NCBI RefSeq assembly: GCF_001042905.1
Contig: NZ_JYLB01000006.1
Span: 310,001-374,000, forward strand
Source: Pseudomonas lini
Lineage (GTDB): Bacteria > Pseudomonadota > Gammaproteobacteria > Pseudomonadales > Pseudomonadaceae
Reading direction: 5' to 3'
DNA: 64,000 bases
Below the pieces are notes generated by a model that saw only the letters and a program-made list of their open reading frames with translations, searched no databases and was not told where the DNA came from. Positions 18,844 through 28,800 of this stretch are shown here, in pieces. Made by a program: the position numbers and the translations under genes. Each line of letters starts with the position of its first letter. Within the stretch, counting starts at the first letter, position 1.

Positions 18844-19281
18844 TCAGGATTCGAACAGTGCGGTGTTTTCGTCGAGCCAGCCTTGCAGCAGTAAAGCGGC
18901 GGCGATGGCATCGACCGGGTTGTCGCGGTAACTGCCTTTCTGGCCACCACGGACCAGGCGTTCGCCTTTGGCCTCGAAGGTGGTCAGGCGCTCGTCGTGA
19001 GTATAGAAGGGCAGGTTGTAGCGGCCGTTCAGGCGTCGGGCGAACTTCTCGGCCCGCAGGCACATGTCGCTCGGTGTGCCATCCATGTTCAGCGGCAGAC
19101 CGACCACCACAGCGTCGGGTTTCCACTCTTTAATCAGGGCTTCGACCTGATTCCAGTCAGGAATGCCGTTTTGCGCCTTCAAGGTGCACAGCTCGCGGGC
19201 CTGGCCGGTAATCACCTGGCCGACCGCAACGCCGATCTGTTTGGTGCCGTAGTCGAAACCCAAAATCAACCGCAGGGCCAT
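18844..19281 (-). CDS. ruvX: Pre-16S rRNA nuclease / Holliday-junction resolvase-like RuvX (YqgF)
   Basis: This 145-residue RNase H-fold protein has the N-terminal [16 protein letters not shown] (first catalytic Asp), the central [13 protein letters not shown] and the C-terminal [13 protein letters not shown] (last acidic residue). The family trims the 5' end of 16S rRNA in E. coli. Its ATG overlaps the algH stop by one base (TGATG), so the two genes are coupled. Confidence 0.94.
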   Translation of the reverse strand: MALRLILGFDYGTKQIGVAVGQVITGQARELCTLKAQNGIPDWNQVEALIKEWKPDAVVVGLPLNMDGTPSDMCLRAEKFARRLNGRYNLPFYTHDERLTTFEAKGERLVRGGQKGSYRDNPVDAIAAALLLQGWLDENTALFES

Positions 19282-19853
19282 CAGGCGTGCCCCGCCTGGC
19301 TGGTGAGCAGGCTGAGATTGACGCCCAAGTGTTTGGCCGCCGCTTCAAGACGCAATTCGCTGCTGGTGTTGAACAGGATGTCGGCATCGAACGGGCAGGT
19401 CAGCCAGGCGTTGTCGGCCAGTTCGGCTTCCAATTGTCCGGCTTCCCAACCGGCGTAGCCGAGGGTGATCAGGCTTTTCGCGGGGCCGACGCCGTCGGCG
19501 ATGGCGAACAGCACGTCCTGGGAGGTCGACAGGGACAAGTCGCCTTCCAGATCAACGGTCGCCTGAAAGGTTTTCCCCGACGGATGCAGGACAAAACCGC
19601 GATCGGTTTGCACCGGGCCACCCATAAAGATCGGCACATGCTGGCAGAGCAACGGCGGTTCGATATCGGGGCGCAATTGCTCGAGGATATCGGCCAGGTT
19701 CAGGTCCTGCGGGCGGTTGACCACCAGCCCCATGGCACCATTGGCCGTGTGCTCGACGATGTAGGTCAAGGTGTGCGCAAAGTTCGGGTCGGCCATGTGC
19801 GGCATGGCGATCAGGAAGTGATGCTTGAGGTAGCTGGGGCTGACGTTCTTCAT
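19281..19853 (-). CDS. algH: YqgE/AlgH family protein (DUF179)
   Basis: This 190-residue protein opens with SYLKHHFLIAMPHMADPNF and contains VVNRPQDLNLADIL, VFMGGPVQTDRGFVLH-like and GYAGWEAGQLEAE blocks typical of the AlgH/YqgE family. AlgH was named as an alginate regulator in P. aeruginosa, but its biochemical role is unclear. I chose the ATG at 19853; the upstream part of the frame is REP sequence, not a gene. Confidence 0.92.
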   Translation of the reverse strand: MKNVSPSYLKHHFLIAMPHMADPNFAHTLTYIVEHTANGAMGLVVNRPQDLNLADILEQLRPDIEPPLLCQHVPIFMGGPVQTDRGFVLHPSGKTFQATVDLEGDLSLSTSQDVLFAIADGVGPAKSLITLGYAGWEAGQLEAELADNAWLTCPFDADILFNTSSELRLEAAAKHLGVNLSLLTSQAGHA

Positions 19854-19938
19854 GAGCGCTAGTGTGGCGTTGGAGGGGCGAACTGACAAGCCGGGGATGC
19901 ACAGGAAATGGCCCGAATCCCCGCAAACAACCTGTTCC

Positions 19939-20030
19939 CTGTGGGAGCGGGCTTGCCCGCGATGACGGCGGTACATCCAAAATTAATGTCTCAGACAGAC
20001 CGCTATCGCGGGCAAGCCCGCTCCCACAGG
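19939..20030. repeat. REPIN
   Basis: The inverted arms TGTGGGAGCGGGCTTGCCCG and its complement lie between tonB and algH. Confidence 0.88.
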
Positions 20031-20043
20031 TTTTTTGCGGTGG

Positions 20044-20943
20044 TTAATTACTGGACAACCGGTCCCCACGCGCAAACTTCCACGTGCGGATGATTTCCAG
20101 GCGGTCGATGTCTGACAGATCCCCGGTAAACGGTGCAAACGGCGCCGCGAGCCTTACGATGCGCTGCGCCGCCTGGTCCAGCAGCGGCTGGCCGGACGAT
20201 TCCAGTACTAGCACTTCATACAGCGAGCCGTCGCGGTTGATCGAGACCATCAGTCGCAAATTGCCGTAAATCTGTTTGCGCCGGGCTTCGTCGGGGTAGT
20301 TGAGGTTGCCGATGCGCTCGACCTTCTTGCGCCATTCATCTTTGTACCAGGCACCCTTGTCGCGCATGGTCGATGCGGCGCTCAAACGGTGAATGCGCGG
20401 GCGCTTGGCGTACAGCTGTTGTTCGCTGGCCAGTTCCGCTTCCAGGCTGGCGATGTCGCTGGACAGTTGCGCGCTGTCGAACGTCGGTGCCGCCACTTGG
20501 GGTTTGGTCAGGGGCTTGGGTTCTTCAGTCTTGGTTGCAGCTTTTTTCGGCTTCGGCGCGACGGTGGTCACAGACGCCTTGGGCGCGGCTTCCTGCACTT
20601 GAGGCTGGGCCGCCGGCGGTGGGGTGACTTGCTGCACCTTGTTGTCCTGGAATGGCGCGACCTCGGTGGTCTTGGGAATCGCCTTTTTCTCCAGGGTGCC
20701 GCTGCCTTCCTGATTTTCCTGGGCGAGAAAGTCAGCTTTTTCCGGCTTCTTTTCGCTTTTGAACGTGGCGAGGGTGATTTCCAGGGTTTTGCTGATTTGC
20801 TGGGGTTCGACCATGGAGAACCCGACGCCCAACAGCAAGGCCAGGTGAATCAGCGCCGCCAGAAACAGGGTGAAACCGAGGCGATCAGCCGGACGCACGC
20901 CACGGTGGGCGAGTTCAGGGGGCAGATCGGACGGGAGTGTCAT
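20044..20943 (-). CDS. TonB-family energy transducer (TonB3-like)
   Basis: This 299-residue protein has one N-terminal membrane anchor (about residues 22-42), a Pro/Lys/Glu-rich periplasmic linker, a predicted coiled region (SDIASLEAELASEQQLYA) and a C-terminal TonB domain (YPDEARRKQIYGNLRLMVSINRDGSL). No exbB or exbD gene is near. By position next to gshB and pilG it matches P. aeruginosa PA0406 (tonB3), which has been linked to twitching motility. The start at 20943 gives a typical short cytoplasmic tail. Confidence 0.88.
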   Translation of the reverse strand: MTLPSDLPPELAHRGVRPADRLGFTLFLAALIHLALLLGVGFSMVEPQQISKTLEITLATFKSEKKPEKADFLAQENQEGSGTLEKKAIPKTTEVAPFQDNKVQQVTPPPAAQPQVQEAAPKASVTTVAPKPKKAATKTEEPKPLTKPQVAAPTFDSAQLSSDIASLEAELASEQQLYAKRPRIHRLSAASTMRDKGAWYKDEWRKKVERIGNLNYPDEARRKQIYGNLRLMVSINRDGSLYEVLVLESSGQPLLDQAAQRIVRLAAPFAPFTGDLSDIDRLEIIRTWKFARGDRLSSN

Positions 20944-21020
20944 AACAAGAAAACCAACATCGCGTTTTTTACAAGCCGGGGATGATAACGCAATGTTGGT
21001 TGTTTCTTGGCTGTTCTCGA

Positions 21021-21974
21021 TCAACGAGTCTTGAGCTTCTGATCGATGGCATCCATCAAAAGGCCACCAATGTCGGTGCCGAACGCGTTATCGATCTCGC
21101 GAATGCAGGTCGGGCTGGTGACGTTGATCTCGGTCAGATGCTCACCGATCACGTCGAGACCGACGAACAGCAAACCCTTCTCGCGCAGGGTCGGGCCGAC
21201 TTGCGCGGCGATCCAGCGATCTTTCTCGGTCAGCGGTCGGGCTTCGCCACGGCCACCGGCGGCGAGGTTGCCACGGGTTTCACCGAGCGCGGGAATCCGG
21301 GCCAGGCAGTAATCCACCGGCTCGCCGTCGATCATCAGGATGCGCTTGTCGCCATCAACGATTGCCGGCAGGTAGCCCTGGATCATGATCTGCTGACGGC
21401 CATGCAAGGTCAGGGTTTCGAGGATCACCGACAGGTTCGGGTGGCCAGCGGTGTGACGGAAGATCGACGAGCCGCCCATGCCGTCCAGCGGCTTGAGGAT
21501 CACGTCACCGTGATGGTCGGCGAACTCACGCAACACGTCCGGGCGACGGCTGACGATGGTCGGCGGCGTGCACTGCGGGAACAGCGTGGCGAACAGCTTT
21601 TCGTTGCAGTCACGCAGGCTTTGCGGCTTGTTGACCACCAGTACGCCGGCATTTTCCGCTTGTTCCAGCAAATACGTGGAATAGACGAATTCCATGTCGA
21701 ACGGCGGATCCTTGCGCATCAGGATCACGTCCAGGTCGCTCAGCAGCGCGTCGCTTTCGGCGCCCAGCTCAAACCATTTTTCCGGGTTGGCGAACACCTT
21801 CAGCGGACGCATCCGCCCGCGAGCTTCGCCTTCAGCCTGATACAAATCGCGCTGTTCCATATAGAACAGTTCCCAGCCACGCTTTTGCGCGGCCAGCAGC
21901 ATGGCCAGCGAGCTATCCTTTTTATAGGAGATGCTGGCGATAGGATCCATGACAATCCCGACGCGAACGCTCAT
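21021..21974 (-). CDS. gshB: Glutathione synthetase GshB
   Basis: This 317-residue ATP-grasp ligase joins gamma-glutamylcysteine and glycine. It starts VGIVMDPIASISYKKDSSLAML, with ATP-grasp residues KPLDGMGGSSIFR, RILMIDGEPVDYCLARIP and the C-terminal VGLDVIGEHLTEINVTSPTC. The start at 21974 is the family start. It is divergent from pilG; the 221 bases between them must hold both promoters. Confidence 0.97.
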   Translation of the reverse strand: MSVRVGIVMDPIASISYKKDSSLAMLLAAQKRGWELFYMEQRDLYQAEGEARGRMRPLKVFANPEKWFELGAESDALLSDLDVILMRKDPPFDMEFVYSTYLLEQAENAGVLVVNKPQSLRDCNEKLFATLFPQCTPPTIVSRRPDVLREFADHHGDVILKPLDGMGGSSIFRHTAGHPNLSVILETLTLHGRQQIMIQGYLPAIVDGDKRILMIDGEPVDYCLARIPALGETRGNLAAGGRGEARPLTEKDRWIAAQVGPTLREKGLLFVGLDVIGEHLTEINVTSPTCIREIDNAFGTDIGGLLMDAIDQKLKTR

Positions 21975-22195
21975 GGGGTTTTCCTCGAAATTGGGGTGGA
22001 AAGTGTTGTGAAAAAGTGGCGTCAGAGTGGCGCTGAGTGTGTTCCCGGTCAAGGAAAAACCACCGCCAGGGTCGCCCGATAGATTGGATGGGGAGACTGT
22101 GCTAAAAAGGCTCGGCCCTTGATCAATAAGGGTTTTGAGCGATCAATGAACCGTAAACGGACAATTTGATTCACAAAGGCGACGGTAGAGCCACT

Positions 22196-22600
22196 ATGGA
22201 ACAGCATTCCAGCGCCTTGAAGGTCATGGTGATCGATGATTCGAAAACGATTCGTCGCACCGCCGAAACGCTGTTGAAAAATGTGGGCTGTGAAGTCATC
22301 ACCGCAATCGATGGTTTCGATGCCCTGGCCAAGATTGCCGACAATCACCCCGGCATCATCTTTGTCGACATCATGATGCCGCGTCTGGATGGTTATCAGA
22401 CCTGCGCTTTAATCAAGAACAACAGTGCGTTCAAGTCCACGCCAGTGATTATGCTGTCGTCCAAGGACGGGTTGTTCGACAAGGCCAAAGGCCGGATCGT
22501 CGGTTCCGACCAGTTTTTGACCAAGCCTTTCAGCAAGGAAGAACTGCTGAACGCGATTCAGGCCCATGTACCGGGCTTCGCCGCCGTTTCGCCGCAGTAG
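22196..22600 (+). CDS. pilG: Response regulator PilG (single receiver domain)
   Basis: This 134-residue CheY-like protein has the acidic pair VIDDS (D14, D15), the phosphoacceptor Asp58 in FVDIMMPRLDG and the conserved lysine in FLTKPF. PilG receives phosphate from ChpA and promotes pilus extension in P. aeruginosa. I chose the ATG at 22196 over one ten codons upstream. It is the first gene of the pilGHIJ-chpA-chpC operon. Confidence 0.95.
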   Translation: MEQHSSALKVMVIDDSKTIRRTAETLLKNVGCEVITAIDGFDALAKIADNHPGIIFVDIMMPRLDGYQTCALIKNNSAFKSTPVIMLSSKDGLFDKAKGRIVGSDQFLTKPFSKEELLNAIQAHVPGFAAVSPQ

Positions 22601-22657
22601 GACACGCACAGTGACGCTCGGCCATGGGGCCCGGTGTCGACAAGAATGGGGAAGACC

Positions 22658-23023
22658 ATGGCACGTATTCTGATCGTCGATGACTCGCCGACTGAAATGT
22701 ACAAACTGACCGGCATGCTCGAAAAGCACGGTCATGAGGTGTTGAAAGCCGAAAACGGCGCCGACGGCGTGGCCCTGGCTCGTCAGGAAAAACCCGACGC
22801 AGTGCTGATGGACATCGTCATGCCCGGCCTCAATGGTTTCCAGGCGACCCGTCAGCTGACCAAAGACCCGGAAACCGGGCACATTCCGGTGATTATCATC
22901 ACCACCAAGGATCAGGAAACCGACAAAGTCTGGGGCACGCGCCAAGGCGCCAAGGACTACCTGACCAAACCGGTCGACGAAGACACCCTGATCAAAACCC
23001 TGAACAACGTGCTGGCCGGTTGA
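22658..23023 (+). CDS. pilH: Response regulator PilH (single receiver domain)
   Basis: This 121-residue CheY-like protein starts MARILIVDDSPTEMYKL, with phosphoacceptor Asp52 (LMDIVMPGLNG) and TKP lysine in DYLTKPVDE. In P. aeruginosa PilH opposes PilG and may act as a phosphate sink. It follows pilG by 57 bases and precedes pilI by 10. Confidence 0.95.
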   Translation: MARILIVDDSPTEMYKLTGMLEKHGHEVLKAENGADGVALARQEKPDAVLMDIVMPGLNGFQATRQLTKDPETGHIPVIIITTKDQETDKVWGTRQGAKDYLTKPVDEDTLIKTLNNVLAG

Positions 23024-23033
23024 TCGTCCGGTC

Positions 23034-23588
23034 ATGACCGAGTCGCTGACGGCTTTCGAACTGCTGCTGCAGATTGACCAGCGCTGTCGTCTGTTGGCGG
23101 CAGACCTGCCGTCCCAGCCGACCCGACAAGACAGCTGGAGTGGCATCGGCTTTCGCTTGGGCGAGCATTGGTACGTCGCGCCCATGGGCGAAGTCAGCGA
23201 AGTTCTGCACGAACCGCGCGTTACCCAATTGCCGGGGGTCAAACCCTGGGTCAAGGGCGTGGCTAACCTGCGCGGGCGCCTGCTGCCGATCATGGATTTG
23301 CATGGCTTTTTTTATGGTTATGAACCCGGCCATGAAATGCCGGCCTTGCGTAAGCAACGGCGGATATTGGTGGTGGAGCACAAAGACGTGTTTGCCGGGT
23401 TGATGGTCGATGAGGTCTTCGGCTTGCAGCACTTTGCCCAGGACAGTCTGGAGCCGGTGCCGGCCGATGACTTGCAAGGGCCGATGTCGGCGTTCGTCAA
23501 AGGCCGGTTTCAGCGTGAGCAGAAGTGGCAGGTGTTCAGCCCGTTTGCGTTGGCGCAGTCGCAAGGATTCATGAACGTAGCGCTGTAA
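23034..23588 (+). CDS. pilI: CheW-like adaptor PilI
   Basis: This 184-residue CheW-domain protein couples the receptor PilJ to the kinase ChpA. The CheW fold is visible from about residue 40 (FRLGEHWYVAPMGEVSEVL), with the core VKGVANLRGRLLPIMDL. It lies in the operon between pilH and pilJ, but a REPIN lies between it and pilJ. Confidence 0.94.
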   Translation: MTESLTAFELLLQIDQRCRLLAADLPSQPTRQDSWSGIGFRLGEHWYVAPMGEVSEVLHEPRVTQLPGVKPWVKGVANLRGRLLPIMDLHGFFYGYEPGHEMPALRKQRRILVVEHKDVFAGLMVDEVFGLQHFAQDSLEPVPADDLQGPMSAFVKGRFQREQKWQVFSPFALAQSQGFMNVAL

Positions 23589-23597
23589 ACGCGGACC

Positions 23598-23686
23598 TTG
23601 TGGGAGTCGGGCTTGCCCGCGATGCAGACGACTCGGTCTGACTTCGAACCGAGTTGATGCAATCGCAGGCAAGCCAGCTCCCACAG
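23598..23686. repeat. REPIN inside the pil-chp operon
   Basis: The inverted arms TGTGGGAGTCGGGCTTGCCC and AGGCAAGCCAGCTCCCACA are slightly degraded. They occupy most of the 144-base gap between pilI and pilJ, inside an otherwise tight operon, so the element must be transcribed with it. Confidence 0.85.
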
Positions 23687-23732
23687 GTTCTTCGGCAAGC
23701 TTTACAGGGTGTTGGTTAACAGGCGAGGACCG

Positions 23733-25781
23733 ATGATAAAAGCTAAAACAGGCAAGCCAGAAGGGTCGCGCAGCCGGTCGCAGATCATCGTGCTGTTCAT
23801 CGCGCTGATTGTCTTCATCATGCTGCTGTTCGCCAACTTCGCGTACCTCAACACCCAGGCGAATTACGACAAACAGTACATCGGCCACGCCGGTGAACTG
23901 CGCGTGCTGTCCCAACGCATCGCCAAGAACGCCACCGAAGCCGCCGCCGGCAAAGCCGCGGCGTTCAAGTTGCTCAGCGATGCACGCAACGACTTCGCCC
24001 AGCGTTGGGGCTATCTGAAGAAAGGCGATCCCTCCACCGGCCTGCCCCCGGCACCGTCCACCGTGCGCCCGGAAATGCGCGCCGTGCAGCTGGATTGGGA
24101 GCGTCTGCTGAAAAACACCGACGCCATCCTCTCCAGCGAACAGACCGTTTTGTCCTTGCATCAAGTCGCCGCGACCCTGGCTGAAACCGTGCCACAGTTG
24201 CAGGTCGAGTATGAAAAGGTCGTCGAAACCCTCCTGCAACGTGGCGCCCCCGCCACTCAGGTGGCGATGGCCCAGCGTCAGTCGCTGTTGGCCGAGCGAA
24301 TTCTCGGTGCGGTGAACACCGTGCTGTCCGGCGATGAAAATTCGCAGCAGGCGGCCGACGCTTTCGGTCGCGATGCGGCACGTTTCGGCCTAGTGCTCAA
24401 CGGCATGCTTCAGGGCAATGCGGCACTGAAAATCAGCCAGGTCGAAGACCGTGATGCGCGCGCCCGGTTGACCGAGATTTCCGAACTGTTCGAATTCGTG
24501 TCGGGTTCGGTGGACGAAATCCTCGAAACCTCGCCGGAGCTGCTCAAGGTCCGCGAATCGGCCACCAACATCTTCACCCTGTCGCAAACCCTGCTCGATG
24601 AAGCCTCGCACCTGGCCAGCCGTTTCGAAAACCTCGCCGGCGGGCGCAACACCGATACCATCGGCGGTTACGTGCTGGGTTTGCTCGCACTGACATCGAT
24701 CATCCTCATCGGTCTGGTGATGGTGCGCGAAACCAACCGTCAACTGCGTGAAACCGCTGAGAAGAACGAGCGCAACCAGAACGCGATCATGCGTTTGCTG
24801 GACGAAATCGAAGACCTCGCCGACGGCGACCTGACCGTGACCGCCTCGGTGACTGAAGACTTCACCGGGACCATCGCTGACTCGATCAACTATTCCGTCG
24901 ACCAACTGCGCGATCTGGTGGCGACCATCAACCTCACCGCCGGCCAGGTCGCCGCCGCCGTGCAGGAAACCCAGGCCACCGCCATGCACCTGGCCCAAGC
25001 CTCGGAGCATCAGGCCCAGCAGATTTCCGAAGCCTCCACAGCGATCAACGACATGGCCCAGTCCATCGATCAGGTCTCGGCCAACGCCGCTGAGTCCTCT
25101 GCGGTGGCCGAGCGCTCGGTGGAGATCGCCAACAAGGGCAACGAAGTGGTGCACAACACCATCCACGGCATGGACAATATTCGCGAGCAGATTCAGGACA
25201 CCGCCAAGCGCATCAAGCGGCTGGGTGAGTCTTCTCAGGAAATCGGCGACATTGTCAGCCTGATCGATGACATTGCCGATCAGACCAACATCCTCGCCCT
25301 CAACGCGGCGATTCAGGCGTCCATGGCCGGTGACGCCGGGCGCGGTTTTGCGGTGGTGGCCGATGAAGTACAGCGTCTGGCCGAGCGTTCGTCTGCAGCG
25401 ACCCGGCAGATCGAAACGCTGGTGCGGGCGATTCAGACCGACACCAACGAAGCGGTGATTTCCATGGAACAGACCACCACCGAAGTGGTGCGCGGCGCGC
25501 GTCTGGCGCAGGATGCCGGAGTGGCCCTGGAAGAAATCGAAGGCGTATCGAAGACCCTCGCGGCATTGATCCAGAGTATTTCCAACGCCGCGCAGCAACA
25601 GACTTCGTCGGCCGGCCAGATTTCCCTGACGATGAACGTGATCCAGCAGATCACCACGCAGACCTCGTCCGGTTCCACCGCCACCGCCGAGAGCATTGGC
25701 AACCTGGCGAAAATGGCCAGCCAGCTGCGACGTTCGGTGTCCGGTTTTACTTTGCCGGCCAAGTCTGCGGACAACGCTTGA
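23733..25781 (+). CDS. pilJ: Methyl-accepting chemotaxis receptor PilJ
   Basis: This 682-residue receptor of the twitching pathway has a first membrane helix at about residues 17-39, periplasmic four-helix PilJ-type domains (about 40-310), a second helix near 318-335, a HAMP region and a long signalling coiled coil. The hairpin tip is [20 protein letters not shown], then [18 protein letters not shown]. It has no C-terminal adaptation pentapeptide, and no methyltransferase gene (pilK) follows. I chose the ATG at 23733, eight codons inside the longest frame. Confidence 0.96.
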   Translation: MIKAKTGKPEGSRSRSQIIVLFIALIVFIMLLFANFAYLNTQANYDKQYIGHAGELRVLSQRIAKNATEAAAGKAAAFKLLSDARNDFAQRWGYLKKGDPSTGLPPAPSTVRPEMRAVQLDWERLLKNTDAILSSEQTVLSLHQVAATLAETVPQLQVEYEKVVETLLQRGAPATQVAMAQRQSLLAERILGAVNTVLSGDENSQQAADAFGRDAARFGLVLNGMLQGNAALKISQVEDRDARARLTEISELFEFVSGSVDEILETSPELLKVRESATNIFTLSQTLLDEASHLASRFENLAGGRNTDTIGGYVLGLLALTSIILIGLVMVRETNRQLRETAEKNERNQNAIMRLLDEIEDLADGDLTVTASVTEDFTGTIADSINYSVDQLRDLVATINLTAGQVAAAVQETQATAMHLAQASEHQAQQISEASTAINDMAQSIDQVSANAAESSAVAERSVEIANKGNEVVHNTIHGMDNIREQIQDTAKRIKRLGESSQEIGDIVSLIDDIADQTNILALNAAIQASMAGDAGRGFAVVADEVQRLAERSSAATRQIETLVRAIQTDTNEAVISMEQTTTEVVRGARLAQDAGVALEEIEGVSKTLAALIQSISNAAQQQTSSAGQISLTMNVIQQITTQTSSGSTATAESIGNLAKMASQLRRSVSGFTLPAKSADNA

Positions 25782-25817
25782 ACCGCCCTGGGCGGATGCA
25801 TCTTGATTGGAGTGGTT

Positions 25818-28800
25818 ATGGGTGATCGGCACGACTATGTGGCCCTCGAGTGGGTCAAAGGCGAGATTGCCGAAACGCTGAAACAGGCTCATCAGGCGAT
25901 CGAAACCCTGATCGACGATCCGCAGGCGACGCACACGCTGAGTGAGTGTCTGGCGTGTGTCCATCAGGTTCACGGTAGCTTGCACATGGTCGAGTTTTAC
26001 GGCGCGGCCCTGCTCGCCGAAGAGATCGAGCAGTTGACCAGCGCCTTACAGCAGAACCGCGTCAGCCATCGCGACGAGGCGATCCATCTGTTGCTGCAAG
26101 CCCTGGGGCAATTGCCGACTTACCTCGACCGGGTGCAAGGCGCCCGTCGTGATTTGCCTTTAGTCGTGTTGCCTCTGATCAACGACCTGCGCAGCGCCCG
26201 TGGCGAAAGCCTGTTATCGGAAACCAGCCTGTTCAGCCCGCAACTGTTGGAGATGCTACCTCTGGGCCCAGAGGCCTTGGCGCTGCTGGAACCGTCCGAC
26301 TTGCCGAATGTGCTGCGCAAATTACGGCAAATGTTGCAGATGGCCCTGGTCGGTTTGTTGCGCGAGCAGGATGACGAAACCCACTTCGGTTATCTGGCCA
26401 GGGTTTTTACTCGCCTCGAAGCGCTGTGCGGCAATGCGCCCCTGAGCCCGTTATGGCAAGTCGCTTCGGCACTGGTTGAGGGCATGCGTAATGGCTCGAT
26501 TGCCAACAGCCCGGCGTTGCGCAGCCTGTTCAAGGACGCCGACAAAGAGCTCAAGCGTTTGCTCGAACAGGGCATGCCCGGAATCAATCAACCGGCACCG
26601 CCGGAGCTGCTCAAGAGTTTGTTGTTCTATATTGCCAAGGCCGAACACCCCACCGGGCAGATGCTGACCATGAAAGATCGCTACTCACTAGACGATGCGC
26701 TACCCGACGGCGCGATGGTCGATGAAGAACGGGCACGGCTGGCCGGCCCTGACCGCGACGCCATGCGCTCGGTATTGTCGGCGCTGTGCGAAGAGCTGGT
26801 GCGGGTCAAGGAGCGCCTGGACTTGTTCGTGCGTAGCGACCGTCAGCACACCTCAGACCTCGAAAGCCTGCTGGCGCCTCTGCGGCAAATCGCCGACACC
26901 TTGGCGGTGCTCGGTTTCGGCCAGCCGCGCAAGGTCATCATCGATCAACTGGCAGTGGTGCTGAGCCTCGCTCAAGGCCAGCGTGAACCCAACGACGCGA
27001 CCCTCATGGACGTCGCCGGGGCCTTGCTCTACGTCGAAGCGACTCTGGCCGGCATGGTCGGTACCGTGGAGCCGGAAAGCCAGGAAGACAGCCGTCTGCC
27101 GACCACCGATCTGACGCAGATCCATCAGATCGTGATCAAGGAGGCACGCATTTGCCTGCAACAGGCCAAGGACATGATCGTCGACTACATCGACGCCGAC
27201 TGGGACCGCCAGCATTTGCAACCCTTGCCGGCGTTGCTGACCCAGGTGCGCGGTGCGTTGGCGATGATTCCGTTGGCCCGTGCGGCGAGCCTGGTCGAGA
27301 CCTGCAACGGCTTCATCCGCGAGCATCTGCTGGTGGACCCGGACCAGCCCGGCTGGCAGCAACTGGACAGCCTGGCCGACGTGATCACCAGCATCGAATA
27401 TTACCTGGAGCGCCTCAGCGACGACCCTGAAGCACCGGGAGAACACCTGCTCGACGTCGCGGAAAAAGGCCTGGCCTCACTCGGCTTCTTCCCCAGCGAA
27501 CAGCAGGTGCCGATGCTCAAGGATGTACTCAGCCCCAGTGAAGCCCTGGTTATGCAGGACATGCAGGAACTGGACGACCCCGAAACCGTTCAGTCTCTGG
27601 CCGATGTGTTGGCCAGCCCGGTGTCATCCGTCAACCCGCCAGCCCTGACCACGCCGGGTAGCCTGTTGCCGCCGCCCGCCGGGGAAGAACCGGTGGACGA
27701 TGAGCTGCGGGACGTCTTCCTCGAAGAGACTGACGAGGTGCTGGAAATTCTCGAGGAGTATCTGCCGCGCTGGTCGGCCAGTCCCGACAGTACATCGGTC
27801 TTGAGTGAATTACGCCGCGCCTTCCACACCCTCAAAGGCAGTGGTCGGATGGTCCGTGCGCTGGTGCTGGGTGAGTTGGCCTGGGCGGTGGAAAACCTGC
27901 TCAACCGAGTGCTTGAGCACAGCGTTGCACCTGGGTCCGCGGTGCAACAACTGGTGGGCGATGCGCTGAAGCTGTTGCCGGAACTGGTGGCCGAATTCGC
28001 CGCCAACGCCCAGCGCCAACGCAACGATGTCGATCAATTGGCCGCCCGTGCGCATGCCCTCGCCAAGGGCGATAAACCGGTGTCCGATGAGGACGTGCAG
28101 GATGTCGCGGCGCTCGATCCACTGTTGCTGGAGATCTTCCGCAACGAAGCCGAAACCCATTTGAGCAGCCTCAATCGCTTCCTCGACCAAGCCTCCGAAC
28201 ACGTACCGCTTCAGGCCAGCGACGAGTTGCAGCGGGCGTTGCATACGCTCAAGGGCAGCGCCTCGATGGCCGGCGTGCTGCCGATTGCCGAGCTGGCGGC
28301 GTCGCTGGATGAACTGACCCGGGAGTACAAGGCGCACCGAATTGCCCTCGACCTGGACGAAGTCGAATTGCTGCTGGAAGCCGAAGGACTGTTCCGTCTT
28401 GGCCTGCGACAGCTCAAGAGCGATCCGCTGGCCGAAATTCCCGACGCCCGCTCGCTGATCGAGCGAACCCACGCAGTACTGGCCGAGCGTCTGCAAAGCC
28501 TGTTGAGCACGCCCAATACGAAGCTGCGCATCAAGCGCGATCCGCAACTGATCAACAACTTTCTTGCCCAAGGCATGGACATCCTGCTGGACGCCGAAAG
28601 TCTGTTGCAGCGCTGGCAGCAGCATCCCGGCGAGCGGCAGGAACTCAGCGCGCTGCTGGACGAATTGACCACCCTCGGCGAAGGCGCGCACCTGGCCGAT
28701 CTGCATCAGGTGGATGAACTCTGTGAAGCATTGCTCGACCTGTATGGCGCGGTGGAAGAAAGCAGCCTGGCGGTCAGCGACAGGTTTTTCCACGAGGCGC

